Shown: positions 46,581-59,628, counted from the first letter of the stretch. The stretch: 64,000 nt of DNA from Anaeramoeba flamelloides (GCA_027625915.1 JANTQA010000051.1:6200501-6264500); one strand, 5' to 3'. Notes: generated by a model not told the origin, from the sequence alone. Numbers and translations: made by a program.

Positions 46581-47021
46581 CTATTGAGAGAAAAATGTTG
46601 GACACAGAAAAATAGTTTGACACATTTTTAATTGGGAACAGTAGTAAAATAGAAAATCAAATCCTATTGATAACTTGGTGAATTTTATATAAATCCAGGT
46701 TTAAATGTGTTACAAGTTCACTAATCTGTGGTGTGTGTAGAATATTCATTTGAATGGTTGATAAACTAAAGTAGATCATGTTATTTTAACAAAAATCCAA
46801 GTTTAGGTAAAGTTTACTATTAATTCTGAAAATAGTAATTTTTAAACTTGCTTTAGATTATAAGAGATAAGGTTTTGGAAAAGTAGAATTACATTAATCT
46901 TAATTCTAATAAGTAAATTATTGTTATTTTCTTTGGTTATTTCACAAACGATTGAAATTCAAAATCATTTTCAGTAAGGTTCACAATTAAAATTGGTGTC
47001 CAACTATTTTTCTCTCAATAG
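46581..47021. mobile_element. TIR element (MITE-like), 3-bp TTA duplication
   Basis: Terminus CTATTGAGAGAAAAAT then GTTGGACAC at the left. The right end is the complement with a 2-base insertion. TTA lies just outside both ends (46578-46580 and 47022-47024). About 441 bases and non-coding. A TTA (TWA) duplication fits the PIF/Harbinger type; the superfamily is inferred from that alone. Confidence 0.6.
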
Positions 47022-47359
47022 TTATTAAGATCTAATTTTAAATCTTTTCAGTCCAGAATAAAAAAAGATATTTTTATATTTGTCTCCACTTTTTCAAAAT
47101 GTTTTATGAATTGTTCGTTGAAAAAGAAAGATCTTTTTCAAAATCAAGTGAAAATTATTCAGTCAAGTTTGAAAATATTTCATTTTTTACTTCGTAGATC
47201 TAACTGGAGAAAAATTTGTGATATTTACCAACCCCGAAATACTATTCAGAGTACAACAGAAAAGCGATTTTTAATTTGAAAGGTGGTTCTTAAGGCCGAG
47301 TCACTTACCATAAATTTGATACATAATTTTAAGGGTTGCTTGCCAACAAAAAAAGAAAA

Positions 47360-47990
47360 AGTTTAATTCTACTTCTTTTGATTGGCAAATACAAATTAAG
47401 AAATTCCTCGGATCTCATTGACTTCAAAATCTATTTTTTCAATAAAAAACTCAAGAAAATCGAAAACATCAAAAAATTAATTTTAAAGGATCTCAAGGAA
47501 AAAATACAAAAGATAATAAAAAAAGATTCAAAGGGTGTCAATGGAAAAAAAATAGAGTTAAATAAAAAAAAAAAAAAATTTATTTGGTTTGTTCATACTG
47601 ATAAATTGCAATAAATGTTTGGAAATTTTTACTTGATTTTCCTTTTTAGAATTATTATGCTCAAGCTTTGAATAAAGCATTTTATGAAGTCAAGGGTTAT
47701 GAGATTCTCTAAAATTGGTTGTTCTGCTAAATATTCTTTTTCCTGGATTATTTGATAAGAAAGAGGTAAAAAGATTAATAAAAATCGAAATTGAACTTAA
47801 AATTTTTTGAGATTTATTAGAATTTATTAGTATTCCCAAATAGTTAAATTTCTTCAATTTGAAACAATTATTTTCTTTGAGTACAGATTCAATTTTACTT
47901 TGATTTAATCAACTTTCTGGTTGTTTTATAACCACCTAAATTGAACAAAGTAAAGGTTGGTTATACTCTTATTTTTGTATTAATTTTGAA
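47360..47990 (+). repeat. Dispersed repeat family A, 5'-part copy
   Basis: TTTTGATTGGCAAAT, then CCCAAATAGTTAAATTTCTT and the GGTTGTTTTATAACC region match 15450-15740. The AAGTGCCAAA block is missing. Confidence 0.5.
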
Positions 47991-48893
47991 AAACTTTTCT
48001 TTCCTGTTTTTTGAATACGCAATGATGATTAGCGAACCTCCCAAAGACCTTAACAAATTTTATTAGAAATAATATTTTAAGAAACTAAATTAGGATATCT
48101 TATTGAACTTTAAGAAATAATTTTAGTAAGGGTATTTTAATTTTTATTAGAGTGTCCATTTTGGCCGGAATATTTCAATTTTGAATTGGTAAAATTCATG
48201 CCACAATGCTCATTTAATTCATGATCTAACACAAATTGTGATATTTAAAATAAAAAAAAAAAATTGAACAAAATTCACAAAGAAATTTGAACAAAAAGTA
48301 CAATTTTGTAGTTTTATGAATTACAATTTCATCTTTGTAAAAATGGGAATTTAAGTTTAATAAGTTTAAAGAAACATTTATAAAAAAATAGAAAAATATT
48401 AAAATGATTTTCTAAAGTTGACAAAATGTTTACCAAAAATTAAGTTGGAAAATGATAAATAATCATAAAAAATTGCCAATAAAAAGTTTTATTGTGTACA
48501 TCCCCAGATCTCTGATTTAGTAAATCACAGTTGTTAAAAAAATTTTTTTTGGTTTGAAAAATCCTTGTTAGAGTTAAATATTTATCGTTTTATTTCAATT
48601 TTTTGAAATTATTTCTTTGAAATTTTACTCCATAAACAATTTAAAATGAGATGTTTACTTTTTTTTTTTTAGATTTACTTTCGATAAAATTTAAAAAATT
48701 AAAAACTTAAAAAGTGATATTTTTAAAAAAATTTATTATTGAATAAGTGTAAAATTACACTTAAAAGTTCCTTCTACCATTTTTTTTTGTTTTCAGGGGG
48801 GGGGTAATTTCTTTTACAGCATTTACTTTTTTTTAATTTAAAAGAATGAAGTAAAATCAAAGATTTTATTCTGTTTTATCAATTATGGAAACA

Positions 48894-48930
48894 CTTTGCA
48901 CTCAGTAGTACTCTGTGGAACTAGACGGAT
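48894..48930 (-). repeat. 10-bp-period tandem array, locus 5 (opposite strand)
   Basis: CTCAGTAGTA, CTCTGTGGAA, CTAGACGGAT: ACT recurs every 10 bases, which is the complement of the AGT register seen elsewhere. More diverged than the others. Confidence 0.4.
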
Positions 48931-49689
48931 AACTTTCATTAGGTTTTTCATTTTTTATAAGAAATGAATAAAATCATAAATTTTGTACTATTATTTTGAA
49001 TCCTCGAAGAAAACTGTTTAATTTTTTTAATTTTAGAAATAAAAAGAAAACTTCATTCAAATACTTTAAAATTAATAAGGTAAAAGAAAATTTAGTTAAT
49101 TTTTTTTAAATTTCTGAATTGAAAAAAAAACATAAACTCTTGGGGGTGTCGGACAGTACTTCCCTAATTTCTAACTTTTTGTTTAAAATTTTTCATAAAG
49201 AATGGTAATTTTCTTTAGCGTAAACTAACGACAAAAGAAATAATGAATCTTTATTTTGAATAATACCTAAGATATTATTTTTTTAATTGCTTATTTAATT
49301 TATTAATTTGAATTAATTCTTTAATCCGAAATTTTCGATTTACTTTATAAATTGGAATTCCCATGAAAAAATAATCTATATCTTCAATAAAATATAGATT
49401 TAAATATTTTTTGGATAAATTATATGATTTTGTTTTTATTCTTATTATAAACAAAATAGTATCTATTTATATAATTTGTGATATTTTTAATTTTACAGAT
49501 GGAAGTAGAACTCTCATATTTTAAATATTTTTTTGTGATTAGGTTTTTTTTAATTTTAGAAATAAAAAGAAAATTTTTTATTTTTTTCGGTTTATTTCTT
49601 CAATTATAAAAAAATTATAGACATTTTTTGTTCGGTTTTTCAAAATTTAAAAGAATATAATTGAATATTTGATTTTTCGCCATTCTTTT

Positions 49690-49950
49690 GAATTTTAGAA
49701 AAGCATAGTTAGGTTTTTTTGATTTTAACGTTTATTTGGAAAATCAATAGATTTTCGTTAGGTTTTTTTTTTACTTTTTGAAATAAACCGAAAATTTCTT
49801 AAAAGTTTCTGTTTATTTCAAAAAGCAAAAAAACCTCGAACACTTAACAAATAAAATAGAAAACCTCAAAAAAACCTCAAGAAAACCTCGAAAACTTAAC
49901 AAATAAAACAGAAAACCTCAAGAAAACCAGGCACTCTTTGGTATTCGAAG
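49690..49950 (+). repeat. Dispersed repeat family B, copy 3, with hairpin
   Basis: Hairpin arms about 49760-49796 and 49805-49835 around the core GAAATAAACCGAAAA. It is followed by a local duplication of AGAAAACCTCAA(A/G)AAAACC. Confidence 0.65.
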
Positions 49951-50819
49951 ATATAACCATTTATTGGTTATATTATTATATCTAATATTTTTTTCATTTA
50001 CTTGACTTTTTTATCTAGGGATATTAATTATTTTATTTTGTCTAAATTGATTAAAATTCATATTTAGTACTTTTTAATTTTATACTTTCTAATTAATATT
50101 TTTGTTGTCTTTTTTTGTAATTTTAAATTTTTTGATATGTTTTAAAACCCGATATTTTTTTTTTATTTTTTTTTTTTTTGAGTGTATATCTTCCTCTATA
50201 AATTGAAATTATTACTAGGTCAAGTTTTACATTTTTTTTAAAAATTATTCTAAGAGAATGTGGATTATTTTTTAAAAAAATTGTACTTTTATATTTATCC
50301 AAACATTTATTGCAGCCAAAATTTTTTCAATTAAATTGTAAATAACTAGACTATTAAATAGTTGACTAAAATATGTTGATTAAATATTTGTAATTTTACT
50401 CTATTGGTTAATTGTTAGTTGTTTAAAATCAATTTGTTTTTTTTTTAATTGTTTTTTACTTTTTTAAAATTTTTTTGCAAATCTTTCTCTTTTTCTAGTC
50501 AAATTCCTAAAAACTTTATTCAAGATAATTGTTTGATTTTAATTTTTTATCAATATCTACATTCATTCCAAATTCTTGGATAATTTTGTATATTATTATT
50601 AAATTATTTCAAGTATACAAATGTCCCTTCCATAATTAAAATTACGTCATTTACAAACATTTGAACACAGTGAAAATAAAATATTTATTTTTTAAATGAA
50701 GGGATGGTTAATAATTCCAAAAATTGAAAGAGGATGAGGATCTCCTTGAAAAGTCTCAATTCCTTTGTTTTTATTATATTTTATTTTTTTCATTTTTAAT
50801 CAATTTTCTTTTGCTTGAA

Positions 50820-51360
50820 TTTCCTAAAAGGTAATTTAAGCATAAAATCAGAGATTTCGCTATTATAAATTGTTCAAAGGAGGAGCATACTCGAATTAAA
50901 ACTTTTTTTAAAAAGTAAAAAGAAAAAATTAAAAACAAAAAAGGTATAAAAAAAAAAAAAAAAAAATAGAAATTTCAAAATTTCGTTTAATAAAAAAGTA
51001 ATTGGTATTAAATCAAAAAAAAAATAATCCTATCTTTAATTATGAACACCCAAAATCACAGCCAGGATACTTTTGGTTAGTTTAATTTAATTTGATAATT
51101 GATCAAGAATGTTCATTTGGATATAGTTGTTATAATTTTTATTATTTCTAATTTCTTTTTGAACTAATTTTCTTTAACCATTGTTTTTTTTTCTTTTGCC
51201 TTTGCTTTTTAGCTTTTATTTTCAAGTAACTGGTACTTTCAGTTGCTTATTTTTAACAAATAATCACTTGAAATTTTCCCTTTGTCACTCTTCTTCATAA
51301 TATAACGAATATTCAGTCAGCTAAATAATGGAAAATTTAAACAAAAATTTTTTTTTAAAA
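50820..51360 (+). repeat. Dispersed repeat family E, copy 3
   Basis: AATTTAAGCATAAAAT...ATTGTTCAAA, TTTTATTTTCAAGTAACT and CACTCTTCTTCATAATATAA follow the same order as in 43100-43680. Confidence 0.5.
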
Positions 51361-51459
51361 AAGGGGGATATTTTTGTACTTATGGGATACAATATTAGTT
51401 GATTAGCGGGTATGTTTTATATCACCATTTTTTTGAAAATGCTAAACGAAATTCCAAAA

Positions 51460-51860
51460 TTTTGGACACAGTTTAAACTATTGAAAGAATAGCAATACTC
51501 TCCTTAACACACAATTTGGGAAAGAATTTTTATTTTACAAACTATTTCATTTTTTGTCTTTTTTGTTTTGTTTTCAGTTTCTTGTTCCAGTTACGTAATC
51601 TTTTTCGTTAGATCTGGAATTTTTTTTTAATTTTTGATAGAAGATTAGTGTTGAGTTTGTTAAATTGGAAAATCACATACAATTGGTTGATGGTATCTTA
51701 TCATTTGATCCATCAACCTTTGTTGGTGAAATTTCAACAAATTTACTAATACATTTTTTGTTCCGCTAGTTTCATTGTTTTGGAAATGTGGAAAAAACCA
51801 ATTTTTATTTTTTAGTTTTATTATTTTTCTTTTATTTGGATGAAAACGGTTAGTCATAAA
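51460..51860 (-). repeat. Dispersed repeat family C, copy 4, with peptide relic
   Basis: The reverse complement matches 11470-11850: FHPN(K/I)RK, LVxLLKxHQQ, DQMIRYH, then GATCTAAC and GTTTAAACTGTGTCCAAA. The frame 51660-51857 (minus) is the most readable copy of this tail peptide. Confidence 0.6.
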
Positions 51861-52849
51861 AACATTAGTTCTCGGTTACTTAAATATGGTTTTATATCAC
51901 GTTTGGAAAAATATAATAAATTGGGTTTTATTTTGCCTATTTTTGATTTTGGGTGTGTTTAAAATGTTGGAATGGGGTTTACTAATTCACATATTTCCAC
52001 CCCTTTGTTCAAATAATCATTATTTAAATGTAAATATAGCTCTTCTAAAAAATGAAAAAAAAAAAAAAACGAAATGAAAATCTGGGTATAAAGTCATCTG
52101 AAGAAGAGTTACACTGGGAAACTAACACGATGGAATTCAAATTTATAATTTTGAAACTTAGAAAGAGTAAATTGAGTGTGAATCTTTCAAAAAAAATTAT
52201 AATTTTTCATTATTAATTTTGAGAGTTCTATCATAGATCACATGTTATGGTTTGTTTTTTATTGTTTTTATTGACTAATCAAAATTTCTTTTATATTATT
52301 TTTTAATTTCAAAAAAAAAAAGTTTTGCCTTATTGATTGGACCTTTAATTTGATATTTTATTTTGCCTTTAATTTCATTTGAAAGTTATCGAAATTCAGA
52401 CAATATAAGTATCAATATACTCTTAAGTAGTATATTACATATTTTTTTTTGTTGATTTAAATTTCTTGAACCAATTTTTAAAAAAATTTTTCTGAAAATT
52501 AGAAGAAATAAGTATTTTTTGTGATATAATACAGAACAAAAATTCTTCTATTCAAATCAAGGACTTTTCTAACAAATTTTTTTACAAAATAACCTTTTTT
52601 CCCAAGATCTTTTTTAAAAAGTTTTTGTAGAATTCCAAATAAGAAAAAGAAAAAACACAGACCCAACAACAGTACACAGTTCTATGAATTATGCTTCTAC
52701 ATATTTAAAGATTGTACAACAAACAAAATAATAATCATAAAACATTAGACCTTAAAAAACTTTTAAAAATAAAAAAATCATTTTTTCGATTTTATTTCTC
52801 GTATTTTGATAAATTTTTTTTTTTTTTTCCACGAATTAGATAAAATCAA

Positions 52850-55800
52850 ATGTTAACCAAGACGACAACGAAATCAAAACGAGTTAAAACGATTAGTTTC
52901 CACCCTAAGGAATCACTAGTTGTCATTGGCCTTCATAATGGTGTGATCCAATTATTTGATTATGAGTCAAATGAGCTGATTAAGGAATATAGCGATCATG
53001 AAGGAGCCGTTCGAGGGGTTGACTTCCATGTAAGTGAGCCATTTTTTGTCTCTGGCGGAGATGACAAGATTGTCAGGGTGTGGTCTTATGAGAGCCACCA
53101 AATTAAATATTTTTTAGAAGGGCATGCGGATTACATTCGTTGTGTGCAATTTCATAAAAAGTATACATGGCTTTTGTCCTGTTGTGATGATATGACCCTT
53201 CGCTTATGGGACTACCCAGAGGAAAGGTGTGTCTCTGTGATTACAGGGCATGAGAATTTTGTAATGCATTTATCGTTCCATCCCACCAAAGATTTAATCA
53301 TCTCTGCGTCACTTGACAAATCGCTACGTATTTGGGACTACTCGGGACTTGAAGATCGCCCACTGATCAAGGATGTTTATGGCGGTGGCTTGCACGGTAA
53401 GGTTACCGAATCCCAAGATCAGAAGAAAGAGAAAGACATTGAAAGCATACGCTCCAAGTTTTTAAATTTCAAAATGTTCCAAATGTTTAACATCATTCCC
53501 AAGTTTGTTCTGGAGCATCACGAAGATGGTATCAATTGGTCGTGCTTCCACCCAACCGAGCCTCTGATTGCCTCTGCAAGTGACGATCATACTATCAAGC
53601 TTTGGCAAATTTCTGAAGAAAAGGCATGGCTTGTAACAACACTCTCTGGCCATTCGGATGCCGTGTCAAGTGTAGTCTTTGATCGTTTTGATAAGGACAT
53701 TTTAATTAGCAACAGCGAAGATGGGGCAATGAAAATATGGAGCATTTCAAAGCAAAAATGTATCAAAACAATTCATGATATATCGCCAGATAAATTTTGG
53801 TGCCTCGCCGACCATCCTACAGTGCCTTTGTACGCCTGTGGGCACGACAGTGGTTCCATTTTGTTTAAATTAAGAAAGTCAAAAACCCCAGTCGTTGAAA
53901 CCAAAAATGGTGTGATCTATCTTTCTGGTATGGTCATTAAAGAATTTAGTCTCAAAACGGATGAAACAACAACACTTTTAAATCTCAAAAAACGATCCTC
54001 TTTTAGTTTTGTTGAACAACTTTCGATTTCGTCAAAATCAGATGCTTACGCTTTAGTATCAGAGGGCAGTTTTGAAGTTTTTTATAAAATGAACAACTCA
54101 TCAAAACATCAAAAATTTGTTGGTAATGGTAAGGAGAAATTTTTTTTACAAATTTGCTTTTTTTTTTTTCTTTTTTTAAATTTTCTTTCTCTTTGGACTT
54201 TCTGAAGTTGTTCTGTCATTTTTAAAAATTTTTTAAATCTAACCTTTAAAACCAATTTTAAACGCTTTTTTTTATCTACAACAAATCTTCTTTTTACAAA
54301 AAATTAAAAAAATTCACCTTACACACCAAAAACACTAACTAAAACCTCTTCAAAAACCACAAAAAAAAATAAATTTAAAAAAACACACATACCATTGGAA
54401 TAAAACAAATGAACTCCATGCAATTGGAATAAAACAAATAAACACTTTCTTATTAAAAAAACAAAAACCAAAAACCAAAAACCAAAAATCAAAAATCAAA
54501 ACCAAAAACCAAAAACAAAAACCCAAAGGCAAAGATCTCTTTTTTTTAAATCCAACAAGAATCGCATTTTTGTCTGAAGAAGGGAATATCTCGATTAAAC
54601 AATTAAATGAAGAAAAAAAAATCAGGATCTTTAAACAAAAAGAAACCTTTTATAATCGGATTTTTTCTAGTTACCCAGGAACAATCTTGGTATACTCGTC
54701 TGGTAAATTAGGGGTATTAAATCTTGAACAAAAGATGATTTCAAAAAAGATCTCTATCGAAAAATTAAAAAATGTCGTCTGGTCTCAAGACAAACAATAC
54801 TTGGGGTTAATTTCCAAAACGGAAATTGTTATTTGCAATCGCAAGTTAAAAAGGATCACTTCCATTGAAGAAAATCAGAAAAAAATCAAGTCTGCGCGAT
54901 GGGGCAACATCAATGCAATATTTTACACGACAAAATTACAATTAAAATATTTGCTATTAAATGGAGAAAGTGGAGCAATCAAGTCGTTAGAAAACAGCCC
55001 GTGCTATGTTGGTAAAATCCATAATAATAATATAATTTATTTTGATCAGAATCAAAAAATGTATGTGACGAAAATCAAATCGAATGACTATTTATTAAAA
55101 ATAGCATTAGAGGAAAAAAAAACAAGTGAAATTAATAAACTAATGAAGGAAACAAAGTTTCCAGGGCACTCGATGGTTGGATATTTGAAAAATAAGGGTT
55201 ATCCAAACATTGCCTTGCCATTAGTTAAGGATCCAAATATTAAATTCGATTTGGCCATTTTATCAAATGATTTGGAGGTAGCATTTTCATTGGCCAAAAG
55301 ATTAGACAATGAAATCTATTGGAAAAGGCTGGCAAAAGTGGCAATGAAAAACGGGAACATTGATATGGTTGAAAAATGCTATCAAAGATCAAAAGAATTT
55401 TGCAAACTGAGTTTCCTATATTTGGTTAGTGGCAACACTGAAAATTTAAACAAAATATATAAAATATGCCAAAAGAAAAACTTGCCAAATTTAATTTTCC
55501 AAAATAGTTTATTTTTAAATTCAATTGAAGAAAGAATTGAAATGCTAATACAAAATGGTAGAACATCTCTTGCATTTTTGTTAGCCAATAATAATGGCCT
55601 ATTGGAATTAGCAGAAAAAATTAAAAATGACTATTTGAATAACGATGAGAAAAAAATCCAAAATCTCTTGAAATTTCAAGAGCAAAAAAAGCAAAAATCA
55701 AATTTATTATTGACACCAACTCCAATCATTAAAAATACAAATTCGAATAATAAGAATAAAAATTATAGCCAAAATCAAAATCATAACAATTGGCCATTAT

Positions 55801-57068
55801 TAAGAATAGAAAGAGAATCCAAAATAAATTTGTCAATGGATTCAAATCGAAATGAACAAACCATTGAAAAGGCCCAGGGCGGTTGGGGTATGGATGGTAT
55901 GGATGACTTGGATGACTTGCAATTTGGTCTAGATTTTGGAGTTCCAAACAATAACAATAACGAAAATGATACTATGGGGCAAGAAAGTGGTGGGGGCGGA
56001 GGTGGATGGGATATTGATTTAAATTTAGAAAATTTAATACCAAAGGAAGAATTAAATGAATTAAATTCTTCCCTAGAAGCAACAAAGGAATTTTCTTCGT
56101 CATTTGATAATAATCTCTTTATTGCGCCCACTCGCGGCAAATCCCATTCAGAAAAATTATTGGAAACTTCCGAAATTCCTGCAGAATTCATTGCCTCGGG
56201 CCAATTTGATATAGCAATGAAACTTTTAAATCGGCAAATTGGAATAACTAATTTTAAACCATTAAAGGAAGTTTTTTTAAAAATATTTTTATCTTCAAAT
56301 AACACAATAAAATATTTCCCATTATTAAAGCCCATTTCCAACCCAATTATTAAAGAAAGCAAAAAAAAAATTATGAAATCAATCGTGCCAATAGATTTAG
56401 AATTTTTAAAAAATGATCTTTTACAAGACGCTTATAATGCCGCATCGAAAGGTAATTTTGGCCTTGCACTTGAAAATTTCAGAAATATTTTATGTTCTAT
56501 CCCATTTTTAATAATCGAAAAAAGAGAAGAGCAACAGCAGGCCAATGAATTAATCGAAATTTGCAAAGAGTATATTAATGGATTTTCTTTAGAAATGGAA
56601 AGAAAAAAAATCCAAAATAAAAAATCCAAAAGAATGTTAGAAATGTCTGCATATTTTACTCACTGTGATTTGCAACCTTCTCATTTGACTCTTGCCCTAA
56701 GATCAGCAATGATACTCTCCTTGCAAGTTGGCAATCGTTTAAATGCTTTATCATTCGCCAAAAGGCTGTTAGAAATTTCTACGCTTAAATCCTTTTCAGA
56801 CCAAGCCAGAAAAATTATACCCTATTGTAAAAAAAACCTTGACAACGAAATTGAAATCGATTACGATGAAAGAAATCCTTTTGTTATTTGTTCCTATTCG
56901 TACACGCCAATATACAAAGGTTTTGATAAAATACAGTGCCCTTATTGTAATGCTGATTATTTGCCGAAATATCTTAATCAAATTTGTAATGTTTGTAAAT
57001 TATCCAAAATTGGTATCCAATGTGATGGTCTAAATATTTTAAAAACTCCTCAAAAATTTAAAAAATAA
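52850..57068 (+). CDS. COPA: Coatomer subunit alpha (COPI alpha-COP), two exons
   Basis: Exons 52850-54128 and 54529-57068, about 1272 residues against about 1220 in animals. The join GGTAATG|GTAAGG...CCAAAG|GCAAAG is in frame and supplies 'KDLFFLNPTRIAFL', the family segment (VARNRFAVL in animals) that is missing if the second exon is started at 54570. The N-terminus 'MLTKTTTKSKRVKTISFHP' and LHNGVIQLFDYE match alpha-COP closely. WD40 repeats fill the first propeller (GHADYIRCV, SASLDKSLRIWD, SASDDHTIKLW); the second propeller includes VICNRKL, and an alpha-solenoid follows. A Gly/Asp/Asn-rich linker precedes the C-terminal domain, which ends CPYC...CNVC as in a zinc ribbon. The protein is the cargo-binding scaffold of COPI coats for Golgi-to-ER transport. 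Exon 1 has more balanced codon use than exon 2. Confidence 0.96.
54129..54528 (+). other. 400-base intron of the coatomer alpha gene, with 7-bp-period repeat
   Basis: Donor G|GTAAGG, acceptor CCCAAAG. The last 60 bases are tandem heptamers of the ACCAAAA type (about 54467-54520, some ATCAAAA), and before that an 18-base-class direct repeat ATTGGAATAAAACAAAT occurs twice (near 54393 and 54424). Confidence 0.85.
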
Positions 57069-59628
57069 TTTTTTGGTTTACATTTAGTTTTCCATTTAAT
57101 AGTTGCTCTCTTTTTTCCTTTTTTTTTTTTTTTTTCTTTTTTTATTTTCTTTTTTTTGTTTTTTTCTTTTGTCCTATTCTTTTTGTTTTTTTTTTATTCC
57201 AATATTTTATTTTTCATTTCAATTAATTCCTAATTCAACCAACATTTTAACAATAATAATCATAAATATTTAAAACTAATATTTTTTTTTTAAAAAATAA
57301 TATTCATATTTTATCATTCGTTAATATCATAAATTTTATCCTTTACAAGTTTTTTGGATACAAAAAACAATAAAAATATTTTTTAATAAAAATTATAAAA
57401 TATTTATAATTTGAAAAATAACAATGGTTATTTGAGTTAATAAAAAGTTAATTTAAATTGTTCAAAAAGTATGTGAAGAAAAGTTGAATATATTTTTTGC
57501 TTCTAAATTCGATTTTTTTTTTTGAAAATTCAACAAAAAATTAGAAAAAAATTAATTTTTATTTATAATAATAATTAAATTTTAGAAAATATAATAAATT
57601 ACCATTTGAGTTCTTATTGAAATCTTAGTAATCGGAAATTTAAATTATTATTTATTTTTGAAATTTTTTTTTTTTTTGTTTTTTTTCTTTCTTTTATTTA
57701 TTTTTTTTTCTTTAAAAGTACATATGAAAAAAAAAATGTTTGAAACCTCAAATAAAGCTATAGAAATTTAGGTTATAGTAATTTCTTTTAAATAAATACA
57801 TTTGCTATTTAAATATCTTTTTTTTTTTAGAATTTTCAATTTTCTCGGGAAATTGATAAAGTTTATGGTTGATATTTCAAGTAAAGGGTTCCAAATAATT
57901 TTTTTAACATTTTTTTTTTTTTTTTGGAAAATTTAATAATTTGTTCAGGTATTTCTTTTCAGCATATCAACCTAAATCTGATATTTTTTATTTCTCTTAT
58001 TTTTAAACAATCTTATTTAGGTTGATTCTTATGAACATTTTGAATTTTTCATTTTTAGCTGGTATCTTCTGAGTGAAATAGAAAGTATTTTAAAAAAAAT
58101 TTTCAATTTTTGCTATTGTTTAAAAATAATTTTTTTGAAATTTTGAAATAGTTATATAAAGAAAGTTAAAGTTTGAAAAGATAAGTTTTGCCAATGATTG
58201 TCCATTTAATGATGATAATATTTTTTTTTTTTTTTTATTGTTAGTCAATCAAAATGAAAATAATTTTTTCATACTTGATATTTTGAGAGTTCAGATAGTT
58301 CCTTCCATAATGAGTGTTTCATAGTAATAATATTATTATAAAATAAACACAATAACAAAGTAACTAAAGATAAAACAGAGGTTTGATCAATCTTTTTGTG
58401 AAATAACTATCTAAACAATAAAGTTGGTATCCTTTTTTATGTGAACAATTTATGTTAAAGGAGAAATTTGTAATATACATGTATTTTAATAAGAGTCTAC
58501 AAAAAATAAAGATTTTGTAGATCATTTTTGGAATTTTAAAAAAAAAATACCTTTAATTAAGAAAAAGGAGTAATTATGAAATTTTTGAAAAAAAAGTGAT
58601 TAAGATTATAAAACCAATTACCTTAATCAAGATCTAAACTCAAAAAAAAATTTATATATCAAACAAATATATGTATTCAAATTAATTCCTCTCTTCAAAA
58701 ACGGAAATCAGACCTAGAAAAAAAAAAAAGTGAGTAAAATTATTGTAAATGATTAAAGGTGTAATGTGGGTTATTTAAACGACTCTAAATATTTTTTTTA
58801 AGGGACTAGTCTCTATTATTTTTTTTTTGACCAATTTCTAAATAAGGATTCCTTATCTAAAAATAAGTTTAATATTGAAAATAAATAGTGGTTTTTCAAA
58901 TCTAAGTAATTGGCAAAAAAATTTCTCAATCTCTATTAAATTTAGGGAAAAAAATTTAATAGGGATTAGTCCCGTAAATAAAAACACCATGGTCTTTGAA
59001 TTTAGAAGTGAATTTTTTTATTCAAAGCCTATCAGTTTTATTCTAGAGAGAAATACTAAAACCTTTTTTTGGAAAAACTCAATAAACTTTATACGATCAA
59101 CATTCTACGACGACTTAGGGAATAAAGGGAAAAATATTCTCACTCAATTTCATTTATCTTCTTCTGGTATAGTCACAAATTATAACCAACTTCTTGGAAA
59201 ACTCAATTTTGTTGAAGAAAAATATGGTTAAGGAAAATGAAAATTTTTTCCCTTTTACTCTTGAAATGATCGGTATAATCTCAAAAGACAATTCATTTTA
59301 AAAAAAATCGATCTACGAAAGACCGAAGAGTGTTTACCCAATTCCTTTGGTATTAAACTTTATCCAAAGAGTACAAATACCTTAAATCGAAAGATACAAA
59401 CAAAAAAAGTAAAAAAACAAGATAAAAATGGAAAAAAAAAACCTCATATTTTCAACCTACCATCCCATTCAATTTTTCTATCTAAATCCAGTTTCAGTTC
59501 ACCATCACATTTTTTCATTTTTTCATTTTTTATTTAGCTTTTATTTCTTGTTTTTTTTTTTTATTTACAAAATAATTATCCCGTAAACAGAACGGACTTT
59601 CAACAAAACCTTAATCCAAACGAAAACG
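57069..59628. other. Spacer with one MITE, no supported gene
   Basis: Long T tracts follow the coatomer stop. The only structured piece is the 174-base TIR element at 58801-58974. The open frame 58875-59231 starts inside that element and continues beyond it; its second half (from about 58988) has no recognisable domain, so I do not call it. Confidence 0.5.
58801..58974. mobile_element. 174-bp MITE, internally deleted relative of the 10152-12465 element
   Basis: Terminus AGGGACTAGTCTCTATTA at the left and its near-complement (TAATAGGGATTAGTCCCG-type) at the right, with TA just outside both. The left half matches 10152-10245 (GACCAAT, CTAAATAAGGA, TCCTTATCT) and the right half matches 12380-12465 (CAAATCTAAGT, ATTGGCAAAAAAA, CTCTATTAAATTTA). 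Confidence 0.75.

Larger units (their letters stand above)
46235..52849. other. 6.6-kb repeat-rich divergent spacer, no gene
   Basis: Lies upstream of both the RCC1-BTB gene and the coatomer gene, so both promoters are in it. Contains the TIR element 46581-47021, and copies of families A (47360-47990; 52080-52350 weak), B (49690-49950), C (51460-51860) and E (50820-51360), plus a 10-bp-period array (48894-48930). The 92-residue Lys-rich frame at 47336-47614 overlaps family A and is not supported as a gene. Confidence 0.5.

Noticed and set aside
54570..54572. TTG at 54570 as start of an independent 832-residue protein
   Set aside because: The frame continues upstream to a splice acceptor and restores the coatomer alpha sequence.
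58875..59231. 118-residue open frame
   Set aside because: Starts inside the 174-bp MITE. No domain, and the second half is only weakly protein-like.
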